Of a stretch of 47,079 bases of DNA, positions 1 to 9,205 are shown piece after piece (position 1 is the stretch's first letter; each line of letters begins with the position of its first letter). A program made the translations under genes and the position numbers. The notes beneath the pieces were generated by a model. That model was not told where the DNA came from. It saw only the letters and a list, made by a program, of their open reading frames with translations, and did no database searches. Origin of the DNA: SXXH01 sp041165735 (GTDB taxonomy: Bacteria > Planctomycetota > UBA1135 > GCA-002686595); contig JBKDQQ010000037.1 in the NCBI GenBank assembly GCA_046341775.1, forward strand, positions 1 to 47,079, written 5' to 3'.

Positions 1-65
1 CCGCGATCGTGGCGGCCACGGGCGTCGACGAGATCCACTCGTCCACCGTGTTCCCCGCGCCCTGA
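1..65 (+). CDS. C-terminal end of a CutC-like protein (partial)
   Basis: Only the last 20 codons are present, read in the frame starting at base 3 and stopping at TGA 63-65. The visible peptide contains ATGVDEIHSS, which resembles the C-terminal strand of CutC-family (copper homeostasis, TIM-barrel) proteins, where a TG-x-x-E-[IV]-H-x-S pattern is usual. The fragment is too short to be certain of the family. The gene begins outside the window, so its start and regulation cannot be seen. Confidence 0.45.
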   Translation, partial: AIVAATGVDEIHSSTVFPAP

Positions 66-92
66 GCACGCCGACCGCCGCCGCGCCGCGCG

Positions 93-458
93 TCAACCGA
101 TGCGGCGCGCCTCGACGTCGATGACGCGGCCCATGCCGCTCACGGTACCGCCGCCGGAACCGCCACCACCGGGCGCGGCGGGAGGTGGAGGTTGGCGGCG
201 ACGGCGACGTCCGAACCCGAGCACCCCGAAGTCGACGAGCACCGCGAGGATCAGCACGATCCATCCCGCGCCGTCCAGTTCCCGGCCCTTCGTGTGGACG
301 AAGGCGTAGGCGAGGGTCGTCACCGGCAGGAAGAAGAACCCGAGGAAGGGCCAGACCTTCGTCTCGTAGGCGTTGGCGATGGCGTCGGTGAAGAGCCAGG
401 TCAGCAACAGGACCAGGCGCGGCAGCGAGAGCCAGAGGCATCCGATCAGGCAGGGCAT
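93..458 (-). CDS. Small membrane protein, three TM segments, unknown function
   Basis: A 121-residue protein starting at the ATG at 456-458; the longer reading to 551 begins with proline-rich, non-conserved sequence and is less likely. Three hydrophobic segments are visible (about residues 2-18, 33-52 and 61-80), with the short motif VWPFLGFFFLPVTTLAYAF in the second. The last 40 residues are cytoplasm-like, rich in Arg, Pro and Gly. This layout resembles small uncharacterised inner-membrane proteins found in many phyla, but I cannot assign a function. It is divergent from the mltA-like gene, with about 95 bases between the two starts to hold both promoters. Confidence 0.6.
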   Translation of the reverse strand: MPCLIGCLWLSLPRLVLLLTWLFTDAIANAYETKVWPFLGFFFLPVTTLAYAFVHTKGRELDGAGWIVLILAVLVDFGVLGFGRRRRRQPPPPAAPGGGGSGGGTVSGMGRVIDVEARRIG

Positions 459-553
459 CGCGAGTGGCGCCAAGTCTAGCGGCGAAGGCCCGGGACGCGC
501 GGGGCGAGGGTGGTGAAACGGGGCCGCGCAGTTGCCAGACTCGCCCCACACCC

Positions 554-1732
554 ATGAGCCACCCCTACCTGAAGCACCTCGCCGCGGCCGCCTGCGCCGC
601 GCTGCTCTTCGCCTCGTCCGCCTGCAAGACCACGCAACCCGACTACGGACGCGCGCTGCCCGACGGCGCGCCGGCGCTGTTGCCGCTCGGGCCCGACGAG
701 GCCCCGCCGCGCTTCGCGCACGACTACTGGGCCAAGCAGGAGATGCTGCCGGCGCTCGAGCAGAGCATCGCCTGGATGAAGAAGAAGAGCTCGCCGCAGT
801 TCTTCCCCGTCGAAGGCGTGACGCACGAGCGCGCGCTGAAGAGCCTCGAGCGGTTCAAGCAGTTGCTGGAGACCGCCAAGGACGCCGACGAGTTCGAGTC
901 GCAGGTGCTCGCCGAGTTCGAGGTGCTGAAGAGCGCCGGCTGGGACGGCGTCGGGGGCGGCGTGCTCTACACCGCGTACTGCACGCCGATCCTCGAGGGC
1001 AGCCGCTCGCCCTCCGCCATGCACAAGCACCCGCTGTACGCGAGCCCCAAGGACCTCGCCAAGGCGGAGGACGGCACGATCCTCGGGCGCAAGACGGACG
1101 CGGGGTACGAGCCCTATCCGGAACGCGCCGTGATCGAAGCCAGCGCGATGCTGTCGGGCAAGGGCCTCGAGCTCGCCTGGTTGAAGGACCCGATCGACGC
1201 CTACATCGCGCACGTCAACGGTTCGGCCTTCATCCGCCTCGAGGACGGTTCGCTCTTCAAGCTCGGCTACTCGGCCAAGAACGGCCGCGAGTACTCGTCG
1301 CTGGGACAAGCGCTGGTCGCGGACGGGGAACTGCCCAAGGACGGCGTGTCGCTGCGCGCCATCCGCCAGTGGGCCGCCGCCAACCCGGAGAAGGTGCAGG
1401 ACTACCTGAACCGCAACGAGAGCTTCGTGTTCTTCACGCCCATCGAGGGCACGCCGCGCGGCTCGCTCAACGTGCCGGTGACCGCCAACCGCAGCCTCGC
1501 CACGGACAAGACGCTCTTCCCGCGCGGCTCGATCGTCTACGTCTCGGGCAAGGTCGGCCCGCGCGGCGAAGGCACGCTCATCGACCACTTCATGTTCGAC
1601 CAGGACACCGGCGGCGCCATCCGCACCGCCGGTCGCGCCGACATCTACCTCGGCTCGGGCGACGAGGCCGAGCAACTGGCGGGTTCGACGCGCAGCGAAG
1701 GCCAGCTCTACTACTTCTTCCTGAAGGAGTGA
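554..1732 (+). CDS. mltA: Membrane-bound lytic murein transglycosylase A
   Basis: A 392-residue lipoprotein that cleaves glycan strands of peptidoglycan to 1,6-anhydromuropeptides from the outer membrane. The N-terminus has a short signal sequence ending in a lipobox (ASSAC, Cys at about residue 22). The central part matches the MltA barrel domain. The C-terminus carries the 3D-type active-site region, with QDTGGAIRTAGRADIYLGSG around residue 355, where the family's catalytic Asp lies in the GRAD segment. The length agrees with the family (about 350-400). The ATG at 554 is chosen because it gives a proper signal peptide; no clear Shine-Dalgarno is seen. Its stop codon overlaps the GTG start of the MOSC gene (GTGA), suggesting translational coupling in an operon with the next three genes. 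Confidence 0.9.
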   Translation: MSHPYLKHLAAAACAALLFASSACKTTQPDYGRALPDGAPALLPLGPDEAPPRFAHDYWAKQEMLPALEQSIAWMKKKSSPQFFPVEGVTHERALKSLERFKQLLETAKDADEFESQVLAEFEVLKSAGWDGVGGGVLYTAYCTPILEGSRSPSAMHKHPLYASPKDLAKAEDGTILGRKTDAGYEPYPERAVIEASAMLSGKGLELAWLKDPIDAYIAHVNGSAFIRLEDGSLFKLGYSAKNGREYSSLGQALVADGELPKDGVSLRAIRQWAAANPEKVQDYLNRNESFVFFTPIEGTPRGSLNVPVTANRSLATDKTLFPRGSIVYVSGKVGPRGEGTLIDHFMFDQDTGGAIRTAGRADIYLGSGDEAEQLAGSTRSEGQLYYFFLKE

Positions 1733-2211
1733 GCGGCTCCGCGGATCGTGGCGGGATCGTGCGCGCCGTGTGCCTCGGGCCCGGCGGCATCCCCAAGCAT
1801 CCCGTGGACGAGGCCGAGTGCGTCGCGCTCGGCCTCGTCGGCGACAAGCACCGCTTCCGCTTGCATGGCGGCCTCGAGCGCGCCGTGTGCTTGTTCAGCG
1901 TCGAGGACTACGCCGCGCTGCGACGCGACGGCGTGGCCTGCGACGCGCCGGGCACCTTCGGCGAGAACCTGCTGCTCGAAGGACTCGACTTCGCCGCGCT
2001 CGCGCCGGACGACGTCCTGTCGATCGGCGACGAGGTCGAGCTCGCCATCCACGACGTGCGCGAGCCGTGCAACACGCTGCGCGCCGTCGACCGCCGCTTC
2101 CCGGACCTGATGCTCGGACGCAGCGGCTTCGTCTGCCGCGTCGTGCGCGGAGGCAGGCTGCGGCCGGGGATGGCGGTGCGCGTCGCGACTCCCCGGGGCG
2201 GCGCGTGGTAG
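1729..2211 (+). CDS. MOSC domain protein
   Basis: A 160-residue single-domain MOSC (molybdenum cofactor sulfurase C-terminal) protein. Characteristic features are GLVGDKHRF near residue 37, the segment FGENLLLEGL near 80, and the conserved cysteine in REPCNTL (about residue 111), which binds sulfur in this family. Small stand-alone MOSC proteins are thought to carry sulfur or bind molybdenum cofactor, but most are uncharacterised. The GTG at 1729 overlaps the mltA stop by four bases and is the only start preceding the conserved region at a sensible distance. The gene sits between a lytic transglycosylase and a methyltransferase, which gives no hint of its substrate. Confidence 0.85.
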   Translation: MSGSADRGGIVRAVCLGPGGIPKHPVDEAECVALGLVGDKHRFRLHGGLERAVCLFSVEDYAALRRDGVACDAPGTFGENLLLEGLDFAALAPDDVLSIGDEVELAIHDVREPCNTLRAVDRRFPDLMLGRSGFVCRVVRGGRLRPGMAVRVATPRGGAW

Positions 2212-2225
2212 CCTTGCGTCGCAAG

Positions 2226-2954
2226 ATGGGCGACGCGCGCGAACTCGATCGGTCGAACCTCGTCTACCACGAGGCGCAGGACCGCATGGCGCTCCTGCCG
2301 AACTACTACGCGTGGATCGCGCGGCGCTTCCAGGACAGCGTGCGCGGCACGGTGCTGGAGCTGGGCTGCGGCGCCGGCATGGTGCTCGAGCACTACCTGC
2401 CGCGCTGCGAGAAGGTCGTGGCGGTCGACGTCAACCCGGAACTGCTGCGCACGCTGGCGGCGCGCTTCGGCGGCGGCAAGGTGGACGCGCGGCGCGCCGA
2501 CCTGCGCGGCGATTGGAGCGAACTGGCCGACGTGCGCGCCGACGTGGCCGTGGCGCTCGATGTCGTCGAGCACTTCGAGGACGACGACTCCTTCGTCGAG
2601 AAGCTCAAGGCCCGCCTCGCGCCCGGCGGCACGGCGGTGATCAAGGTCCCGGCGCAGTCGCGCCTGTACGGCGCGATGGACAAGGCCAGCGGCCATTGGC
2701 GGCGCTACGACGCCGATTCCCTGCGCGCGCTGTTCGAGCGGCACGGCTTCTCCACGCGCGCCCTGCGGCCGATGAACCCGGTCGGCGCGTGGGGCTACCG
2801 CCTCAAGAAGGACCGCGACACGAACTACTCGAAGACCTTCTCGCCCGCGAAGCTCAAGCTGGTGAACGCCGCGATCCCCGTGCTGGCCTTGTTCGACCAC
2901 CTGCCGGGACTCGACGGACTGTCGCTGGTGGGGATCTTCGACCTGAAGGCATGA
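2226..2954 (+). CDS. SAM-dependent class I methyltransferase
   Basis: A 242-residue Rossmann-fold methyltransferase. Motif I is VLELGCGAGMVLEHY (about residues 41-55). The acidic end of strand 2 is VVAVDVNPELL, and post-I is seen as VAVALDVVEHFEDDDSF. The C-terminal part, with RRYDADSLRALFERHGFS and NPVGAWGYRLKK, resembles methyltransferases of the Methyltransf_11/UbiG-like group. The substrate cannot be told from sequence. The ATG at 2226 lies 14 bases after the MOSC stop. The stop codon overlaps the ATG of the following lipoprotein (ATGA), so it is probably co-translated with it. Confidence 0.85.
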   Translation: MGDARELDRSNLVYHEAQDRMALLPNYYAWIARRFQDSVRGTVLELGCGAGMVLEHYLPRCEKVVAVDVNPELLRTLAARFGGGKVDARRADLRGDWSELADVRADVAVALDVVEHFEDDDSFVEKLKARLAPGGTAVIKVPAQSRLYGAMDKASGHWRRYDADSLRALFERHGFSTRALRPMNPVGAWGYRLKKDRDTNYSKTFSPAKLKLVNAAIPVLALFDHLPGLDGLSLVGIFDLKA

Positions 2955-3958
2955 CTCCCACCGCCCAACGCATGCGCAACTTCCTGCTTCGCCCCACGCG
3001 CTTCGTGCGCGCCCTCTTCGTCGCGAGCGGCCTGGCGCTCATCGCCGCCTGCGCCTCGAGCGGCTCCTCCCCCGGCGCCGACGACGTGGGCCTGCCCGAG
3101 ACCTTCGACGTGCTCGCGTTGAACCTGTGGCACGGCGGCGACGCCGGCAAGCGTCCGTTGGAGGACACCGTGCGCGTGCTGCGGACGGCGGCCCCCGACG
3201 CGGTCTGCTTCCAGGAGGTGCGCGGCCTGGCGGAAGGACGTCCCGACAACGCGGAAGCGCTGTCGGCGCGCATGGGCTGGTCGTACATGGCCTTCAGCGG
3301 CGGACGCGGCGTCGCCACGCGCCACCGCTTCGCCGGCCGCACGCGCCACGCCGCCATCGTCGAGTTGCCGAGCGGGCGCCGGGTGCATGTCGCCAGCGTC
3401 CACTTGCCCGCCGCGCCGTACCAGCCGTACCAACTGGCGCGCATCCCCTACGAGGGCGGGCGCTTCATCTCCACCGAGGCCGAGGCGATCGCCGAAGCCA
3501 AGGCGGCGCGCCTCGCCAACCTCGAAGCCTTGCTCGAGGACCTCGAGGATCCGCTCGACGACGACGAGCCGGTGGTCGTCGCCGGCGACTTCAACGAACC
3601 GTCGCACCTCGACTGGACCGCGGCGGCGGCGCGCGCGGGAGCGTGCCCGATCGCGGTGCGCTGGCCGGGCTCGGCGCTCCTCGAGGAGGCGGGGTTGCAG
3701 GACGCGTGGCGCGTGCTCCATCCCGATCCGCTCGCCTGGCCCGGCCACACGTGGACGCCCATCACGCGGGCCGACGACCCGCAGGATCGCCACGACCGCA
3801 TCGACCGCGTCCACCATCGCGGCGCGGGGCTGCGGCCGGTGCGCGTGAAGCTGGTCGGCGAATCCAGCGCCACCAGCGACCTCGTCGTCGCGCCCTGGCC
3901 CAGCGACCATCGCGGCGTGCTGGTCTCCTTCCTGGCGACCGGCGCGCCGGCCGACTGA
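2951..3958 (+). CDS. Endonuclease/exonuclease/phosphatase family lipoprotein
   Basis: A 335-residue exported lipoprotein (signal sequence with lipobox IAACAS, Cys at about residue 32) of the EEP superfamily, which hydrolyses phosphodiester or phosphomonoester bonds with a divalent metal. The catalytic signatures are visible in order: VLALNLWHGG, the metal-binding Glu in CFQEVRG, HLP near residue 155, the Asp/Asn pair in VVAGDFNEPSH, and the terminal SDHRGVLVSF with the catalytic His. The lipoprotein anchor argues for a periplasmic phosphoesterase acting on lipids, sugars or extracellular nucleic acid rather than DNA repair. It starts inside the methyltransferase stop codon and is the last gene of the operon. 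It converges on the AsmA-like gene with six bases between stops. Confidence 0.85.
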   Translation: MTPTAQRMRNFLLRPTRFVRALFVASGLALIAACASSGSSPGADDVGLPETFDVLALNLWHGGDAGKRPLEDTVRVLRTAAPDAVCFQEVRGLAEGRPDNAEALSARMGWSYMAFSGGRGVATRHRFAGRTRHAAIVELPSGRRVHVASVHLPAAPYQPYQLARIPYEGGRFISTEAEAIAEAKAARLANLEALLEDLEDPLDDDEPVVVAGDFNEPSHLDWTAAAARAGACPIAVRWPGSALLEEAGLQDAWRVLHPDPLAWPGHTWTPITRADDPQDRHDRIDRVHHRGAGLRPVRVKLVGESSATSDLVVAPWPSDHRGVLVSFLATGAPAD

Positions 3959-3964
3959 CGGCGC

Positions 3965-6900
3965 TCAGCGCCGGCGCAGGACGACCAGCACCGCGCCGGC
4001 CGTGTCGTCCTCGGCGACCTGCAGGTTCGCCGCGCGCACCTCGCACTCGACCGAGCCTTCGGGTCGAACGGCTTCGAGCAGCTCGACGAGCTCCGCCAAC
4101 CTGCGCTGGCCGAGCAGCAACGCCGCGGCGCGCGTGCGGTTGGCGCGGTGTCGATCCGCGCCGGGGCGCTGCAGTTCGCCCAGTTCGTCGAGCGCGGCCT
4201 CCACGGCGCCCAGCTCCTGCGCCACCCCGCGCCAGGCTTCGCGCAGTTCCGCCACGCGCTCGGCACGCCACGCGCCCTGGCCCGCGCGCGCCTCGGCCGC
4301 GAGTCGCTCGTGGCGCGCCCGCAGCTCGGCGCGACGCGCGCGCAGGCGCTCCTGCAAGGCCAGCACATCGGCCAGCGACGGGTTGGCGAGCTGCTCGAGG
4401 CGGCGTACATCGTCGGCGGACAAGCGGTGCTGGACCACGACGCGCAGGGCCGGATCGGAGCGCAAGCGCGCCAGCAGCGGTTCGAGCGCCTCGCGCGCCC
4501 GCGGCTCGATGGTCGCGACCGCGGGAGCGAAGGCCACGAGCGCCCGCTCGTCGCGCGACGCGCCCTTCGACTCCGCGTCGAGGTCGACGAAGGCCTTCAA
4601 GACTCGCAACGGGGCGCTGGCGACGGCCCGCGCCACCACCACGGCCGCGGCGCGCCCGGCGGCGGCGGCGATGGCCCCGCCCCCGACGCCGCGCGTGGAG
4701 GCCGACAGGGCCACGGGCACGCGGATGGAATCCTCGGCGTCCTTCAGCAGGAACAAGGCCGCGTCCAGCGGCATCGGCAGCGCGAAGTAGGTCTCGATCG
4801 GGCCGCTCTTGGGCTCGGACAGCGACAAGTCGGTCAGCACCGCGGTGGTGTCTAGATCGAGCTCCTCGCCCACCAGGCGCGCGCGCAGCTCCACATCGAG
4901 CAACCCGTCGCCGATGTCGATGCCCGCTTCCCGCGCGTTGCCGCGCAGTCCGAGCAGCTCCACGGCCGACGCGCCCGCGCGCAGCACCAGGCGCGGTTCG
5001 GGCACGAGCTGCAGCCGCCCCGACAGGCTGGCCTCCTCGAGCAGCTTGCGAGGCTCGACTGTCAAGTTCTCTTGACGGCCCGCCAACTTGCCCCCGACCG
5101 CCTTGGCGACGCCGCCGAGCAGTCCGTGCGAACCGACGCGGCGCGGCATGGGCACCGCGGCCGAGCCGAGGTCGAGCGTGAAGCGCACGCTGCGCGGCTC
5201 GCGCAGCATGCGCGTCGTGAAGCGGCGCACCGACAAGTCGAGTTCCGAGAGCGGCACGATGGTCGGCGGGTCGACTCCCTCGTCGCGCGCCACGAAGTCC
5301 AGGCCGTCCACGGACAGCTCGTCGATGCGCAGCTCGGGCGCCGCGACGGTCGCCGGCGGCGCGGCTGGCTGCGGGTCTTCCGCGCGGCCGGCGCTCGCGT
5401 CGGCGACCTCGGTCCCCGCGGACGGGGCGGAGCCGGCGGGGATTCGCGCGAGGTCGATCCAGACGCCGGCCACCTGCACCCGCGTGCCGTCGCGCACGAC
5501 GAGGGCGCGCGGCGTGCGCACGAGGAGGCGCGGGACGTGCAGGTCGCCGGTGCGCGGCGACCAGCGCTTCACGTCGACCTCGATGCCGTCCACCCCCAGC
5601 AACACGCTTCCGCCCGCGTCCGCCGGGCCCGAGCGCAGCGCCGTGGGAAGCACGTCGACCTCGGCGGCGACGCCGTTCGACCAGTCGAAGTCGCGCTCGT
5701 CCCGTCGCGGGAAGGACAACTTGGCCTCGAAGCCGGTCTCGAACTCGGCGCTGGCGAGGGGCGCGAGGTCGACCACCTCCGCGAGGCGCGGCGCGACTCG
5801 CGCGAGTCCCGCCGGATCGATGGCCCGCGCCGAGAACGAAGCCGACACGCCGGGCGAGGACTGCATCGCCCCCAAGCGCAGGTTGGCGCGCCAAGCGCCC
5901 ACCAAGGGCCGCAACGCACCGCGCGCCTCGATCGTCCATGGCGTCGCCACGCCATCGCGCGGCGCCAAAGCGATCCACGGTTCGGCCTGCAGCACCTGCA
6001 GTTCGATCTCGAGCGGTTCGCCGCCAAGCCGCGCGTCGCGCAAGGCCAGCCGGCGCACGCCGAGATCGAGGCGGCGCAATTCGACCTGCGGCAGTCCGTC
6101 CAGGCGCCAGCGCCAAGGACTCGCCGTGGACGTCGCGGGGGCGGCGACCGGCTCCACGAGCGCGGTCGTCGCGCCCGCCACGAGCCCCAGGACGTGCAAG
6201 CCGCCGTCCGCATCGCGCTCCAGCTCGACTTCGGCGCCCGCGAGCTCGATCTCCTCGAACACCAGGCGCTCGGCGGACCACTCGGCCAACGCCGCGCGTG
6301 CGCGTTCGAGGCGCGCCAGCACGCGCGGGGCGTCCGGCCGCGAGCGATCGACCACTTCCACGCCGGAGGCGGACAGCTCCGCCGCGAGCGCGGGCTTCCA
6401 CGCCACCGCGGCCTCGAGCTCGCCGCGCACCGACAATGCGCGCGCCTCGCCCACGAGCCCCGCGGGCAACCATGGCGACAGGGCCTGCAGGTCCAACCCA
6501 TCGACCGCCAGCTTGGCGCTGGTCAATTCGTGCCGTTCGGCCTCGATGCGCGCAGCCAGTTCGACGGATGCCTGCGCGCAGACGGGCGGGAAGGCGATCT
6601 CCAGCCGCGCTCGCGGCAGCGCGGGAGGGAGCGTGCCGAGATCCGACAGCTCGCCGGACACGACCATCTCGCCGGCGAAGGGTCGCGACGGATCCTCGTC
6701 GACGAGGGCCAGCGTCGCCTGGCGCAGGCTCGCGCGACGCAGCAGGAACGGCGGCGGCGCGGGCATGGTCGGAGGCGTCCCGAGCACGACCGCCAGGGCG
6801 GCGATCGCGGATGGATGGGTGGCGGGCGCGGCGGGCTTGGCGGCCATCGGCGACGAGGCGCGCGGATCGAAGCGCAGACCAAGCGCCTGCAACCCTCCTT

Positions 6901-9205
6901 GGCCATCGCGCCGCAACGCCAGGCGCGCCGCCTCGATCTCGAGCGCATCGATCGCCACGCCGTCCGGCCCGGCGGCCAGCCCATCGACGCGCAGCGCGCG
7001 GCAGGACGCCGCTTCCACTCCCGCGGTGGTCCAGGCCGCATCCGACAAGCGCGCCGACAGGCGCAAGGCACCCGCGTCGAAACGCGCATCCGCCTCCAGG
7101 GCCGCGGACACGGTGGTCGCGCCGTCGAGCGCCTGAAGCCCGGCGGCTGTCAAGTACGCTTGACCGTGGGCGAGGCGCAGGCCGTCGGCGCGCAAGCGCG
7201 CCTCGAGGCGCGCGCGCCAATCGGGCGACAGCTCGAGCGTCCCAGCCGCCGAAGCGGCCTCCCACAAGCCCGGCGCCCGCGCCGACGCGGACCAACGCGC
7301 GCCTTGGGCGCCAGCGCCGCCGGCCTTGAGATCCTGCAACGCGAATTGCGCCTCGACGAAGTCCCACGAGGTGGCCGGCGACACGGCCTCGTCGAGCAAG
7401 CGCAGGCGCCGCGCGCCCAGCTCGAGCTTGCCGATGCGCAACGCGGGCGCCGCGAGCGGAACCGACGAGCCGGGCGGGTTCCCGGGCGCGACGGCCGCCG
7501 GGGCGCCCGCCGTGGGCGCGCCGGTCCGCACGACCAGCGGCAAGTGCAGCGCTCCGTCCGCCGAACGCCGCGCGTCGACCTCGACCTCGCGCCACGCGAG
7601 GGACTCCACGACCACGCCCTCGTCGCCGAGGGACAACCCTTCCATGGCGATGGCGCCCGCCGCCAGCGCGTGGACCCCGTCCCGCGCCGACAGATCGTCG
7701 ACTCTGCCGTCGAAGACCCAGCCCGCGCCGGTGCGGCGGCCCGACAGGGCGAGCCGAGCTGTCAAATCGGCTGGACGCGAGGCCGGAGCGAGGCCTAGAG
7801 GCGCCAGCAGGTCGGCGAAGCTCGCAAGGTCGACCTGCTCGGCCTTGGCGACCAGCGCGAGCCTCGCGGCGGAGCCAAGCGCGCCTTCGACGCTCGCTTC
7901 GATCGCGCGCGCCACGCCGGGGATCCTCGCGCTGGCGACCAGTCGAGCGGCGAGCTCGTCCGCGGCGTCGCCTTCCGACGCATCGAGGCGCAGCGCACCG
8001 TCCTCGAGGGCATGCACGCGCGGCGGGACCGCGCGCGCATCCACGAACTCGACGCGGCCGCCGGCGAGCTCGAAGCCCGCGGCGACTAGTTCGATTCCGT
8101 CCTCCGGCGTGGTCGACGGTGGAACCGACGGGTCGTTCCCGGCTGCTTGCACGCGCGTCGCGTCGAAGCCCAGGCCCGCGAACGACACGATGCCGTCCGG
8201 TTGCAGCACGATGCGCGCCCGCGGCCCGTCGAGCCGCGCGAGGCCGAACTGCAGGCGCCCCGGCACGCCTTGGACGCCCAGCGACGCTCCCGCGAGGCCC
8301 GCGGCTTCGACGCCGTCGCCCGAGATCGTCGCTTGACGCAGGGCGAGCTTCGCCGCCGTGCGCGGCCGCGACGCGTCGCCGTCGTCGCGCGTGCCCACGA
8401 GTTCCAGCGTCGCCCCCAAGGCGCCGTCGATGCGCTCGCCTCGGGCGACCACTCCCAGTCGACGCAGATGGTTCGCCACGCGAGGCGCGCGCAGTCCCGA
8501 GAGCTGGGCGTCGAGCTCGAGGTTCGTGCGGCCGACGCGCGGATCGGATTCGTCCGGCTCGACGCGCGTGCGCAGTTCGAGGCGCGCGCCGTCGAGCAGG
8601 CCCCGCGCCGAAACGCGCGCCACGGCGCGCCCGGATGCGCCGGCCACGAGCAGCCGGTCCGCCTCCAGCTCGAACTCGAGTGTCTCGGACTCGCCACCCT
8701 CGCCCTCGTCGCGCCAGTCGAACTTGGCGTGCCGCACGCGGGCGCGCTGCAGCTCCAGCGGAAGCAGGGTGGGCAGCAGGAACGGCTTCGACGGCGCGGA
8801 GCCCGCCTCCGCCGCGGTCGGATCCCCAGCGAGGCGGGCAGGATCGAAGCCGCCGCCGAGGCGCAGGCGTCCTTCGGGATCGACGCCGGCGGACAGGCGC
8901 AGGCCGTCGACCTCGAGTTCCTGGATGACAATTTTCCTTGACAGAAGCGCGCGCAGGCCGATGTCGACCCGGATGCGCTCGACCTCGAGGAACGGGGCCG
9001 CGCCTTCGGCGCCGCACGCGAGGCCGCGCAGCTCGAGCGAACCACGCGACAACGACAACGCATGCGAGTCCCAGCCCAACTCGAGGCGGCGACCCGCCGC
9101 GACCATGCTGGCCACGGGGTGGGCGACGAGCGCGAGCACGATCCGCAGGCCGACCAGGACGACGAGCGCTACCGCCGCGCGCTTGATCCAGCTTGCGCGC
9201 TTCAT
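3965..9205 (-). CDS. Giant AsmA-like / DUF748 protein
   Basis: A 1746-residue protein with one N-terminal membrane anchor (about residues 8-30) followed by very long, Leu/Ala/Arg-rich, beta-helical-looking sequence typical of the AsmA/TamB/YhdP group. The group builds hydrophobic grooves that bridge the envelope and move lipids. The C-terminal part shows the DUF748 signature: a LKDAEDSIRVPVALS segment at about 1485, then VAFAPAVATIEPRAREAL at about 1553, and a predicted helical coil (rich in Arg, Glu, Leu) near 1600-1680. It is longer than usual DUF748 proteins (about 1000-1300). The ATG at 9205 overlaps the stop of the upstream lipoprotein gene (ATGA), so the two are translationally coupled. 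Four copies of the 17-bp TGTCAAR motif lie inside it. The longer antisense readings are shadows. Confidence 0.75.
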   Translation of the reverse strand: MKRASWIKRAAVALVVLVGLRIVLALVAHPVASMVAAGRRLELGWDSHALSLSRGSLELRGLACGAEGAAPFLEVERIRVDIGLRALLSRKIVIQELEVDGLRLSAGVDPEGRLRLGGGFDPARLAGDPTAAEAGSAPSKPFLLPTLLPLELQRARVRHAKFDWRDEGEGGESETLEFELEADRLLVAGASGRAVARVSARGLLDGARLELRTRVEPDESDPRVGRTNLELDAQLSGLRAPRVANHLRRLGVVARGERIDGALGATLELVGTRDDGDASRPRTAAKLALRQATISGDGVEAAGLAGASLGVQGVPGRLQFGLARLDGPRARIVLQPDGIVSFAGLGFDATRVQAAGNDPSVPPSTTPEDGIELVAAGFELAGGRVEFVDARAVPPRVHALEDGALRLDASEGDAADELAARLVASARIPGVARAIEASVEGALGSAARLALVAKAEQVDLASFADLLAPLGLAPASRPADLTARLALSGRRTGAGWVFDGRVDDLSARDGVHALAAGAIAMEGLSLGDEGVVVESLAWREVEVDARRSADGALHLPLVVRTGAPTAGAPAAVAPGNPPGSSVPLAAPALRIGKLELGARRLRLLDEAVSPATSWDFVEAQFALQDLKAGGAGAQGARWSASARAPGLWEAASAAGTLELSPDWRARLEARLRADGLRLAHGQAYLTAAGLQALDGATTVSAALEADARFDAGALRLSARLSDAAWTTAGVEAASCRALRVDGLAAGPDGVAIDALEIEAARLALRRDGQGGLQALGLRFDPRASSPMAAKPAAPATHPSAIAALAVVLGTPPTMPAPPPFLLRRASLRQATLALVDEDPSRPFAGEMVVSGELSDLGTLPPALPRARLEIAFPPVCAQASVELAARIEAERHELTSAKLAVDGLDLQALSPWLPAGLVGEARALSVRGELEAAVAWKPALAAELSASGVEVVDRSRPDAPRVLARLERARAALAEWSAERLVFEEIELAGAEVELERDADGGLHVLGLVAGATTALVEPVAAPATSTASPWRWRLDGLPQVELRRLDLGVRRLALRDARLGGEPLEIELQVLQAEPWIALAPRDGVATPWTIEARGALRPLVGAWRANLRLGAMQSSPGVSASFSARAIDPAGLARVAPRLAEVVDLAPLASAEFETGFEAKLSFPRRDERDFDWSNGVAAEVDVLPTALRSGPADAGGSVLLGVDGIEVDVKRWSPRTGDLHVPRLLVRTPRALVVRDGTRVQVAGVWIDLARIPAGSAPSAGTEVADASAGRAEDPQPAAPPATVAAPELRIDELSVDGLDFVARDEGVDPPTIVPLSELDLSVRRFTTRMLREPRSVRFTLDLGSAAVPMPRRVGSHGLLGGVAKAVGGKLAGRQENLTVEPRKLLEEASLSGRLQLVPEPRLVLRAGASAVELLGLRGNAREAGIDIGDGLLDVELRARLVGEELDLDTTAVLTDLSLSEPKSGPIETYFALPMPLDAALFLLKDAEDSIRVPVALSASTRGVGGGAIAAAAGRAAAVVVARAVASAPLRVLKAFVDLDAESKGASRDERALVAFAPAVATIEPRAREALEPLLARLRSDPALRVVVQHRLSADDVRRLEQLANPSLADVLALQERLRARRAELRARHERLAAEARAGQGAWRAERVAELREAWRGVAQELGAVEAALDELGELQRPGADRHRANRTRAAALLLGQRRLAELVELLEAVRPEGSVECEVRAANLQVAEDDTAGAVLVVLRRR
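5060..5076 (+). repeat. 17-bp dispersed motif TGTCAAR-N5-YKGAC, copy 1
   Basis: TGTCAAGTTCTCTTGAC, inside the AsmA-like gene (antisense to it). See the finding on this motif. Confidence 0.55.
7148..7164 (+). repeat. 17-bp dispersed motif, copy 2
   Basis: TGTCAAGTACGCTTGAC, inside the AsmA-like gene (antisense to it). Confidence 0.55.
7760..7776 (+). repeat. 17-bp dispersed motif, copy 3
   Basis: TGTCAAATCGGCTGGAC, inside the AsmA-like gene (antisense to it). Confidence 0.55.
8927..8943 (-). repeat. 17-bp dispersed motif, copy 4 (one mismatch)
   Basis: TGTCAAGGAAAATTGTC on the minus strand, inside the AsmA-like gene and in its sense. The surrounding codons (AGG AAA ATT) are unusually A+T-rich. 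Confidence 0.5.
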